Shown here: piece by piece, positions 1 through 5,138 of the stretch
Layout: each line of letters opens with the position of its first letter
Numbering within the stretch: the stretch's first letter is position 1
DNA from: an uncultured Planctomycetota bacterium
Lineage (GTDB): Bacteria; Planctomycetota; UBA1135; GCA-002686595
NCBI GenBank assembly: GCA_903829565.1
Contig: CAIKQM010000647.1
Span: 1 to 5,138, forward strand
Direction: 5' to 3'
Length of the DNA stretch: 5,138 nucleotides
Made by a program: the position numbers and the translations under genes
The notes under the pieces: generated by a model
What the model saw: the letters and a program-made list of their open reading frames with translations, nothing else
Database searches by the model: none
What the model was told of the DNA's origin: nothing

Positions 1-471
1 CAAGCGGCCTTGTCGTTGGTCAAGTCACGCAGTCGCTCGCTGGGCTTTGATCCGCGCTTCTTTGAGACGCATGACCTGCATGTGCACTTGCCGGCGGGCG
101 CGATTCAAAAGGACGGACCTAGCGCGGGCACGGCGCTCTACACCGCCCTGTGTTCGCTGTTGTCGGGACGGTTGGTGCGCAGCGATCTGGCCATGACAGG
201 CGAGATCTCCTTGCGGGGCTTGGTGCTGCCTGTGGGCGGTATCAAGGAGAAGGTGCTGGGGGCTCACGCCGCAGGGATCCGCATGGTGCTCTTGCCTGAG
301 CGCAATCGCGGCGATGTGGACGAAGTGCCCGCATCCACGCGTCGTGACTTGCAGTTCCACTTTGTGCGCACTGTCGATGAAGTGCTGGATCTCGCCTTGG
401 TGGACCTGAGCAAGCCTCGCAAACAGCCGACCAAACGCACGAGGGGCGCTCGTCGCGCCCCTCGTGCATGA
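1..471 (+). CDS. lon: ATP-dependent protease Lon, C-terminal proteolytic domain (5' part outside window)
   Basis: This is the C-terminal 156 residues of Lon, the cytosolic ATP-dependent serine protease that degrades damaged and regulatory proteins. The frame is open from base 1 (Q-A-A-L-S-L-V-K), so the TTG at 10 is an internal Leu and not a start. The active-site block K-D-G-P-S-A-G carries the catalytic Ser at 121-123. The block M-T-G-E-I-S-L-R-G followed by G-G-I-K-E-K carries the catalytic Lys at 244-246. Both match the family Ser/Lys dyad. The AAA+ ATPase and N-terminal domains lie upstream of the window. After the domain ends (about 'LALVDLSKP') there is a short, very basic tail rich in Arg, Lys and Pro. 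Its last 11 residues are encoded by a perfect hairpin. The stop (469-471) lies 14 bp from the stop of the convergent peroxidase gene. Identification is secure; the N-terminal architecture cannot be seen. Confidence 0.95.
   Translation, partial: QAALSLVKSRSRSLGFDPRFFETHDLHVHLPAGAIQKDGPSAGTALYTALCSLLSGRLVRSDLAMTGEISLRGLVLPVGGIKEKVLGAHAAGIRMVLLPERNRGDVDEVPASTRRDLQFHFVRTVDEVLDLALVDLSKPRKQPTKRTRGARRAPRA
437..467. terminator. Shared hairpin, probable bidirectional terminator between lon and the convergent peroxidase
   Basis: A perfect 13-bp inverted repeat, GCACGAGGGGCGC (437-449) and GCGCCCCTCGTGC (455-467), encloses a 5-nt loop, TCGTC. It sits at the point where two convergent genes end, the classic place for a two-way terminator. 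It lies inside the last codons of lon, immediately before the TGA. There is no U-tract on the + side (ATGAAGCTC follows). On the - side the stem is followed by GTTTGG, a weak T run. The stem is therefore certain from the sequence, while terminator function, especially for lon, is inferred. Confidence 0.6.
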
Positions 472-485
472 AGCTCTAGCCGCGA

Positions 486-2159
486 TCAGAAGATCGTGTA
501 CTGCACGGCGTTCGACGCAGCCAGGCGCTGCGTCGCCGAGACATTGTCGATCACAACCCATTGCGCGGTGCGTTGCGTGCCTACGAGCACCGGGTTGTTC
601 GGAATCGCTACTTGCGCACGACCCCAACCACGTCCATTGCCTGCATCGTTGAGCGCTCCGATGCGCACCACTTGCAAGCCCGTGGTCGGCACATACAAGT
701 TCGCGCCTTGGAACACCGCTCCGCCAGGAATCTGCGTGGGCGAGATGCACAAGATGGCCTTCTTGCCGGGCGTGCCATCGACGATGCTGAACGCCATGCC
801 GGGGTTACCGGCATAGGGCGGCTCGAGCGCAATCATGCGCGGTGTGCGCAAGTTCGCGCCCGGCGTGCCCGCACCGATGCTGGTCGGCACCCGGTTCGAT
901 TGCGCGTACAGCACCGGGTCATCAAACGGTGCCAAGCCTTGAGCCACGCGCTGGTCCGTGAACGGACGACGCAAGAAGGCTGCCAAGTCGGCGCGCTGCT
1001 GCGGCGTCAAGCCCAACGGCACGATGTTCGGATCCTTGTTCGGCGCAGTGAAGTCACCGCCGCGGTTATAGAAGTCGATCACTTGCTCGATGGTCGCCAT
1101 CCCTCCGTTGTGGAAGAAGCGATCCCGCAGCTCGAGGTTGAGCAAGTTCGGAACCTTCATGCGGCCACGGTCGCCTGGATTGCCCGTGACATTGAAGCGG
1201 CCCAAGTCGTCGTTCTGCGGCCGCACGCCCGTATAGCGGAAGCTGTCGTCCGTCGCGCGCGGACCGGGGTGGCACACGAGGCAACGGCCTTGCGTGCGGA
1301 ACACAACTTCGCCGCGGGCTTCCTCTTGGGTGAGCACGCCGGGCACACCTTGCAGGAACTGGTTGAAAGGCGTTTGGTTGCTTACCAGCGCGCGCTCGTA
1401 GGTGGCAATCGCCATGGCGATGCGCACCGGCGTGACATCCGGAGTGCCAAAGGCCTCTTGGAACAACTGCGGATAGGTGCGACCTGCAATCCACGTGTTC
1501 AGCGCCGCCGGCACCGAAGCAGCCAGGCGCATGGGCGTGGCGTTCGTGATCTTGCCCGCGATCATGTTCCAGTCGCGACCGTCATGGCCCATCTCGACAC
1601 CCGAGACGGGCGGCTGAAGGATCTGCGTCTCCAACGACGCACCATTCAAAATGATCGTGGCGCCACTGGTGGGATCCACAAACGTGCCGCCCGCGCGGCC
1701 ATCGTAGAACTGGCTGGTGTTGAAGGCGGCGTTGATCGTCGGAGGGCTCCAGCGACCGGTAATCTGCGGATCCAGGCCAAACAGGGCGTCCCACAGCGGC
1801 AACACAGTCGTGTCGAGATGCTGGACACCAACCGTGCCGATGATGTCGTCGGCCGTATTCAGCTGACCATCCGGACCCGCCACGCGCGCGGGGCTCGTGC
1901 CTGCACGGCCATCCGTGCCACCAGCGCGGCTCGCATGGCAGGTGCCACACGCCACCGTGTCGCTCGATGACAGTTGCTCGTCCCAAAACAGCACCTTGCC
2001 CAGGTTCGTCTTGGCCGGCGTGATGGGATTCTGCGGCGGGGTCGGCGGCGTATTCGGCAAACCGCCACCACCAGGCCCCTGAGCCAAGCCAAGGTTGGCC
2101 AGAGCCAAAGTCGCAACAGCGGCCATGGCAAACGTCGAGACAGCGAGACGCGGGATCAT
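486..2159 (-). CDS. Exported di-haem cytochrome c peroxidase (CCP/MauG family) with C-terminal extension
   Basis: A 557-residue secreted di-haem protein of the bacterial cytochrome c peroxidase/MauG family, whose classic members reduce H2O2 to water in the periplasm using electrons from small c-type cytochromes. Residues 1-26 form a signal peptide (M-I-P-R, hydrophobic core, probable cut after L-G-L-A). A Gly/Pro-rich linker follows. The first haem site is C-G-T-C-H at 71-75 and the second is C-L-V-C-H at 293-297. Family blocks between and after them include F-Y-D-G-R-A (151-156), V-E-M-G (188-191; the Glu is a candidate catalytic residue) and F-F-H-N-G-G (348-353) before an 'IEQVIDFY' helix. 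Residues about 426-557 form an extra module beyond the usual CCP core. The frame is open up to 2252, but I chose the ATG at 2159 because it has a Shine-Dalgarno and starts a clean signal peptide. The gene diverges from a two-component operon, so peroxidase expression may be under its control. Peroxidase versus MauG-like oxidase activity cannot be settled here. Confidence 0.93.
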   Translation of the reverse strand: MIPRLAVSTFAMAAVATLALANLGLAQGPGGGGLPNTPPTPPQNPITPAKTNLGKVLFWDEQLSSSDTVACGTCHASRAGGTDGRAGTSPARVAGPDGQLNTADDIIGTVGVQHLDTTVLPLWDALFGLDPQITGRWSPPTINAAFNTSQFYDGRAGGTFVDPTSGATIILNGASLETQILQPPVSGVEMGHDGRDWNMIAGKITNATPMRLAASVPAALNTWIAGRTYPQLFQEAFGTPDVTPVRIAMAIATYERALVSNQTPFNQFLQGVPGVLTQEEARGEVVFRTQGRCLVCHPGPRATDDSFRYTGVRPQNDDLGRFNVTGNPGDRGRMKVPNLLNLELRDRFFHNGGMATIEQVIDFYNRGGDFTAPNKDPNIVPLGLTPQQRADLAAFLRRPFTDQRVAQGLAPFDDPVLYAQSNRVPTSIGAGTPGANLRTPRMIALEPPYAGNPGMAFSIVDGTPGKKAILCISPTQIPGGAVFQGANLYVPTTGLQVVRIGALNDAGNGRGWGRAQVAIPNNPVLVGTQRTAQWVVIDNVSATQRLAASNAVQYTIF

Positions 2160-2168
2160 CGTGCGGAG

Positions 2169-2174
2169 TCCTTT
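2169..2174 (-). promoter_or_regulatory. Ribosome binding site of the peroxidase gene
   Basis: Read on the - strand, AAAGGA lies 9 nt before the ATG at 2159. This decides the start in favour of 2159 over the upstream in-frame ATG at 2252, which would put 31 mostly polar or basic residues in front of the signal peptide. Confidence 0.7.
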
Positions 2175-2287
2175 CTTCCAGCCTAGCGTGACAGGTCCGA
2201 GCGCGCGTAGGTAGAGGCTATCCAACCGTTTGAGGCGGGAAAGCTCTTCCACGTGGCTGGACTACTAAACCGCTGGGCGGCTTGAGA

Positions 2288-2328
2288 AGTTCCTAAGCGC
2301 TGACGGGATTCGGTTCTGCTTAAGGACT
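2288..2328. repeat. Imperfect inverted repeat upstream of the response regulator
   Basis: AGTTCCTAAGC (2288-2298) and GCTTAAGGACT (2318-2328) pair over 11 positions with one T-G wobble and one mismatch, around a 19-nt loop. The spacing fits either a hairpin in a 5' leader or a widely spaced protein-binding dyad. No function is assigned; it could be chance in a 300-bp region. Confidence 0.3.
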
Positions 2329-2366
2329 GCATGCCTAGAAGGGCCCGAAGACCCCTGAATTCAAGA

Positions 2367-2396
2367 GACCTAGGGAACCTAAGTCGGTTCTAGGTC
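2367..2396. promoter_or_regulatory. Dyad/hairpin upstream of the two-component operon, candidate operator or leader structure
   Basis: GACCTAG (2367-2373) and AACC (2376-2379) pair with GGTT (2386-2389) and CTAGGTC (2390-2396). This makes an 11-bp stem with a 2-nt GG bulge and a 6-nt loop, TAAGTC. In another register GAACC and GGTTC (2375-2390) form a perfect 5-6-5 dyad whose half-site centres are 11 bp, about one helical turn, apart, which is typical of a dimer-binding operator. The element ends 67 bp before the regulator ATG. It may be a binding site (for example autoregulation by the OmpR-type regulator, although that family often uses direct repeats) or a leader hairpin. Assignment is inferred from structure and position only. 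Confidence 0.45.
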
Positions 2397-2463
2397 ATCC
2401 ATCAGGCCATCCTGCCCGAAGGTGCCGGATGCTCCCCGTCGCTGCCCGCAATCCCCCCAGACC

Positions 2464-3129
2464 ATGACCAAACGGCTCCGTCTCGTTGAGGATGACCTCA
2501 AGATCGCTCGTGACATCGTGCAGACCTTTCGCGAGGACGGCTTCGAAGTCGACTGGATCTCGGACGGACAAGCGGCACTGCAGCGCGATCCGGATGGGGC
2601 CGATGTGATGGTGCTGGACCTGATGTTGCCCGGTGCTTTTGGACTCGATGTGCTGAAGGCGTGGCGGTCGAAGACTGATGCGCCGGTGATCGTGCTGTCC
2701 GCCAAGCAGGACGCCATCGTCAAGGTGCGCGCGCTCGAGTTGGGCGCGGATGATTACCTGACCAAGCCCTTTTGGCCTGAAGAGTTGCGTGCGCGGGTTC
2801 AGGCGCGCTTGCGCCGACCCTCTCTGGAGCGTTCTACGGTGCACGAGCATGGTCCGCTGCGCTTGGATGGCGACAAGCGCGAAGTCACCCTCTCGGGAGC
2901 CAGCGTCGATTTGACGCGCGTGGAGTTTGATCTCCTGCACGCCTTGGTGCGGCGCTCGGGCTCGGCCGTGGCGCGCACGTGGATCGTGCAGAATGTGCTC
3001 GACCCGACGCGCGAAGGCAACGAACGCACGCTTGATGTGCACGTGTCGCGCATTCGCAAGAAGCTCGGTCCGTGCGGCGGATGGGTGACCACGGTGTGGG
3101 GCGTGGGGTATCGTTTCCAGCCTGCATGA
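2464..3129 (+). CDS. OmpR/PhoB-family response regulator
   Basis: A 221-residue cytosolic transcription factor, the usual length for the family. The N-terminal receiver domain (about 4-117) has the acidic pocket E9-D10-D11, the phospho-acceptor D52 (V-L-D-L-M-L-P-G), the switch residue S79 (V-L-S-A-K) and K101 (L-T-K-P-F). The C-terminal winged helix (about 130-221) shows the OmpR pattern: L-T-R-V-E-F-D-L-L, then the recognition-helix region R-T-L-D-V-H-V-S-R-I-R-K-K-L, and the wing V-G-Y-R-F. All residues needed for phosphorylation are present. The frame is also open to a GTG at 2422, but the ATG at 2464 places the receiver's first strand right at the N terminus. No Shine-Dalgarno precedes it (C-rich leader), so initiation may be SD-independent. 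Its stop overlaps the kinase start (ATGA), indicating a coupled pair. Targets are unknown; the divergent peroxidase gene and its own promoter are the first candidates. Confidence 0.95.
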   Translation: MTKRLRLVEDDLKIARDIVQTFREDGFEVDWISDGQAALQRDPDGADVMVLDLMLPGAFGLDVLKAWRSKTDAPVIVLSAKQDAIVKVRALELGADDYLTKPFWPEELRARVQARLRRPSLERSTVHEHGPLRLDGDKREVTLSGASVDLTRVEFDLLHALVRRSGSAVARTWIVQNVLDPTREGNERTLDVHVSRIRKKLGPCGGWVTTVWGVGYRFQPA

Positions 3130-4652
3130 ATCTCCGCGCGCGGCTGTTGCTCGTCCTGGTCGGGGTGTTCGTCCCGGCCGCAGCTCTAGCCGCGTTGTGG
3201 CACGAACACATGGTAGAGCAGCGCTTCGACGCCTCCTTGAGTGCGTTTGCGCGGGCTCGCATGGAGAGTGGCGGGCGGGTGCAAGCGGAGGAAGCTCCGT
3301 TTGTGTTTCAGGATCCGCCCACACGTGGACCGCGTCGCGGTGAGCGGCCCTTGCCACCTGGTGAGGATGTGTTTGAGCGCATGCTGCGCGAGGAGTTTGA
3401 GCGGCCTGCTGGTGAAGGTGCTTCCGCTCGCGACACCTTGGCGCGCGAGCGACCGCAGTTGTGGGCCTATCCACCGGCCCTGCAGTCGTTGAATCCTTCG
3501 GCGCCTGCGCTGCCAAGCACTGCCCGTGACAAAGCTGCAGCAGGGGACACCGTTGTGACGTGGTACGAGCCCACCGCAACGGCGTCCGACAGCGGGGAAT
3601 GGCGTTGCTTGTTGTTGAAGATGGACTGGGATACGGGGCCCGCGGCGTGGGTATTGGTGCGGCGCGTGCGCACGCGAGACCTCGGCCCGTTTGGCGAGGT
3701 CGAGTCGTTGTGGCTGGCGGGAATGGTGGCCTTCGTCTTGGTGGGAGCCGCGTGGTTGGCGGCCGGGCCGTTGGTACGGCGCGTGCGCGCCTTGGACGCA
3801 AGCGTGCGCGCGACAGCGGATACAACGGGATCTAGTGCGGTGGGCATGGCTGGTGATGAGCTGGACCGTTTGTCGCATACATTTGACGAGGTGATGTCGG
3901 CTCTGCGCGCGCAAACGCAAGCGACCGCCGAACGCGAGCAAACCCTGCGTTCGTTCGTGGAGAACACCGCCCATGACACGGGGCTGCCTTTGACGGTCTT
4001 GCACAGCCAACTAGCGCGCCTGCGCGAGGACGCAACGGCCAAGCGCCCCGTAGATCAGGATCGCTTGCGTGCCGCGCTAGAGGAGCTGCAGTACCTGTCG
4101 TCGTTGTTGCGCAACTTGTCAGCCGTGGCGGCCTTGGAGGCCGGCGAAGGGCAGCGCGTGCGCAGCGAAGTGGACTTGAATGCGGTAGTGGAGCGCGTCG
4201 CCTTGCGCCACCGCGTGATTGCCGAGCAAAAGAGCATCACTTTGGAATACGCCACGCCCGAAGCACCGCTGCTAGTGCAGGCTGATCCGACCTTGGTAGA
4301 GCAAGCGCTGAACAATTTGGTGCACAACGCTGTGCGCTACGGGCATCCAAACGGACATGTGGCGCTGGTGCTGAATGTGCACGCGCAAGGCTTTGAGCTG
4401 CGCGTGATGGATGATGGTGCGGGTGTACAGCCCGCGGAGCTGCAGCACCTAGCGGAACGCTCGTGGCGAGCCGATGCCGCGCGCAGCCGTGTCCCGGATG
4501 GCAAAGGTATCGGCTTGGCTATCGTGCGCGACATCGCCGCGCAGCATCAGTGGGATTTACGCTTCGAGGCGGTGGAGCCGCATGGCTTGTGCGCGATTCT
4601 CAGTGGCTCGCGAGGAACACCAGCCACAGCCACGCGAGCAGCAGTGTGCTGA
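3126..4652 (+). CDS. Membrane sensor histidine kinase, partner of the upstream regulator
   Basis: A 508-residue inner-membrane kinase expected to autophosphorylate on His and pass the phosphate to D52 of the regulator. TM1 is at about 7-24 and TM2 at about 195-213. Between them lies a periplasmic sensor region of roughly 170 residues, rich in Pro, Arg and Glu, that I do not recognise. HAMP follows at about 213-263. The H-box (F-V-E-N-T-A-H-D-T-G-L-P-L-T) puts the phospho-acceptor at H283. The ATPase domain shows the N-box (N397-L-V-H-N-A), the G1 box D429-D-G-A-G and the G2 box G459-K-G-I-G-L-A-I-V. The start at 3126 overlaps the regulator stop as ATGA; an upstream in-frame ATG (3072) would only add codons inside the regulator gene. 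The H-box lacks the usual Thr/Asn four residues after the His. The last 17 residues lie beyond or at the end of the ATPase fold and are read antisense to the transporter gene. Confidence 0.94.
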   Translation: MNLRARLLLVLVGVFVPAAALAALWHEHMVEQRFDASLSAFARARMESGGRVQAEEAPFVFQDPPTRGPRRGERPLPPGEDVFERMLREEFERPAGEGASARDTLARERPQLWAYPPALQSLNPSAPALPSTARDKAAAGDTVVTWYEPTATASDSGEWRCLLLKMDWDTGPAAWVLVRRVRTRDLGPFGEVESLWLAGMVAFVLVGAAWLAAGPLVRRVRALDASVRATADTTGSSAVGMAGDELDRLSHTFDEVMSALRAQTQATAEREQTLRSFVENTAHDTGLPLTVLHSQLARLREDATAKRPVDQDRLRAALEELQYLSSLLRNLSAVAALEAGEGQRVRSEVDLNAVVERVALRHRVIAEQKSITLEYATPEAPLLVQADPTLVEQALNNLVHNAVRYGHPNGHVALVLNVHAQGFELRVMDDGAGVQPAELQHLAERSWRADAARSRVPDGKGIGLAIVRDIAAQHQWDLRFEAVEPHGLCAILSGSRGTPATATRAAVC

Positions 4653-5138
4653 GAGCAATAGGCACGCCAACTCTGGCGTGCTCCTTCCATGTGAAGGCAA
4701 GGCCTTGGCGTTGTGCTTCCTCGGCCACGATGAGGTTGGCGATCGAACCCACCAAGAGCAAGTTGCCCGCTAGAGTCGAGCTGAGAGCTAGTGCGGGTCC
4801 TAGAGCTGCAGGCACTCCGGTTTCCAACAGCAGCATGACCGCAGGCACATTGGAGACAACGTTCGAGAGCGGCACACTTAGCCAGTAGAGCGTGTTGAGG
4901 TCATCGACAGGCAAGTGGGCGGACTGCAGCTGTTGTGCGAGGCGTGCCGTCCAGCCGGCAGCCTCGAATGACGCATGGACCACAAACAGACTGGCGAAGA
5001 GCACAAGGAGCGGCCAGTCGACGCGGGTCAGAAATGCTTGACTGTGGATGCGGCGTGTACACAAGACCACAGCCGCGGCACCAAGAGCGACCGCTTCGCG
5101 TGGGAGTTCGGTGGACACGAACAGGATCATGACCAAAG
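4600..5138 (-). CDS. ArsB/NhaD-type (ion transporter superfamily) permease, C-terminal part
   Basis: The C-terminal roughly 179 residues of a polytopic inner-membrane transporter; the frame runs off the right edge, and the TTG at 5136 is most likely an internal Leu. The protein is strongly hydrophobic, with about five membrane segments visible. Family-like motifs are V-D-W-P-L-L-V-L-F-A-S-L-F-V-V, the re-entrant-type motif L-S-N-V-V-S-N-V-P-A-V-M-L-L, and A-G-N-L-L-L-V-G-S-I-A-N-L-I-V-A-E, followed by a final helix ending in L-A-S-H. This pattern occurs across ArsB (arsenite), NhaD (Na+/H+) and related SLC13/CitM anion transporters, so the substrate cannot be named. The 3' end overlaps the convergent kinase gene by 53 bp, both stops included. 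The protein ends about one residue after its last helix, so the transporter looks complete at this end. Confidence 0.87.
   Translation of the reverse strand, partial: LVMILFVSTELPREAVALGAAAVVLCTRRIHSQAFLTRVDWPLLVLFASLFVVHASFEAAGWTARLAQQLQSAHLPVDDLNTLYWLSVPLSNVVSNVPAVMLLLETGVPAALGPALALSSTLAGNLLLVGSIANLIVAEEAQRQGLAFTWKEHARVGVPIALSTLLLAWLWLVFLASH
4662..4681 (+). terminator. Candidate hairpin terminator after the histidine kinase, inside the convergent transporter gene
   Basis: A perfect 8-bp stem, GCACGCCA (4662-4669) and TGGCGTGC (4674-4681), has a 4-nt loop, ACTC. It lies 10 bp after the kinase stop, where an operon terminator is expected. It is followed by TCCTTCC and not by a U-tract, and it lies within the transporter coding sequence, so it may be coincidental or Rho-assisted. 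Confidence 0.35.

Larger units (their letters stand above)
2160..2463. promoter_or_regulatory. Divergent intergenic region between the peroxidase gene and the two-component operon
   Basis: About 300 bp without a convincing conventional gene, lying between two divergent transcription units, so it should hold both promoters. I could not pick a -35/-10 pair with acceptable match and spacing on either strand. What can be seen is two imperfect or bulged dyads (2288-2328 and 2367-2396), the heptamer CGGTTCT twice (2311-2317 and 2385-2391), several CCTA-type words, and one 20-codon ORF (2331-2393) with AAGGA 4 nt before its ATG. The last 30 bases before the regulator start are C-rich and contain no Shine-Dalgarno. 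Confidence 0.6.

Noticed and set aside
561..1970. Long + strand open frame (469 codons) opposite the peroxidase gene
   Set aside because: It is antisense to a gene with signal peptide, two CXXCH sites and family motifs. The translation is Arg/Ala/His-rich with no recognisable domain, as expected for an antisense frame in GC-rich DNA.
2160..2252. Upstream in-frame ATG at 2252 as the peroxidase start
   Set aside because: It would bury the signal peptide behind 31 residues, whereas the ATG at 2159 has AAAGGA at 9-nt spacing.
2160..2300. Sigma-70-like promoters on either strand of the intergenic region
   Set aside because: Candidates such as TTGAGA at 2282 have no acceptable -10 at 16-18 bp spacing, so no promoter is called.
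2422..2463. GTG 2422 as the response-regulator start
   Set aside because: The extra 14 residues precede the receiver's first beta strand, are not family-like, and the GTG has no properly spaced ribosome binding site.
2395..3825. Long - strand open frame (476 codons) opposite the regulator and kinase
   Set aside because: It spans two well-supported genes and their junction. Its composition is Arg/Pro/Ala/His-rich without domains; it is a shadow frame.
4606..4639. Inverted repeat GCTCGCG / CGCGAGC at the kinase-transporter overlap as a terminator
   Set aside because: Only 7 bp with a 20-nt loop and no T-run; within chance expectation for this composition.
1..5138. CRISPR arrays, insertion sequences, tRNA genes, long direct repeats
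   Set aside because: No regularly spaced repeats, transposase motifs, terminal repeats or tRNA-like folds were seen on either strand.

Overview
The window reads as an ordinary chromosomal stretch of a GC-rich bacterium, almost fully coding, with no mobile elements, tRNA/rRNA genes or CRISPR array. A Planctomycetota-like host is my best guess. It rests on the di-haem cytochrome c peroxidase with an extra C-terminal beta-rich module of a kind I associate with that phylum, and on the missing Shine-Dalgarno sequence at the response-regulator start. This is recognition from memory, not a search.

Layout, left to right. (1) The 3' end of lon on the + strand (1-471) carries the Ser/Lys dyad of the Lon protease domain. 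(2) A convergent exported di-haem cytochrome c peroxidase lies on the - strand (486-2159). The two genes are 14 bp apart and share a perfect 13-bp hairpin that lies inside the last codons of lon. (3) A divergent intergenic region (2160-2463) holds two dyads and a tiny possible leader ORF. (4) A two-component operon follows on the + strand: an OmpR-type response regulator (2464-3129) and a membrane histidine kinase (3126-4652), joined by an ATGA overlap. (5) The C-terminal part of an ArsB/NhaD-type ion transporter lies on the - strand (4600-5138, running off the right edge). Its 3' end overlaps the kinase gene tail-to-tail by 53 bp.

Functionally, the kinase and regulator form one signalling pair. 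The peroxidase is transcribed away from the same intergenic region, so it is a plausible but unproven target, and the signal is unknown. The kinase has an unusual H-box (H-D-T-G-L-P) and a sensor region I do not recognise. Lon and the transporter have no evident link to the pair. I did not find a clear new multi-gene system. The best leads are the kinase H-box, the structured regulatory region at 2281-2396, the C-terminal module of the peroxidase, and the overlapping 3' ends.
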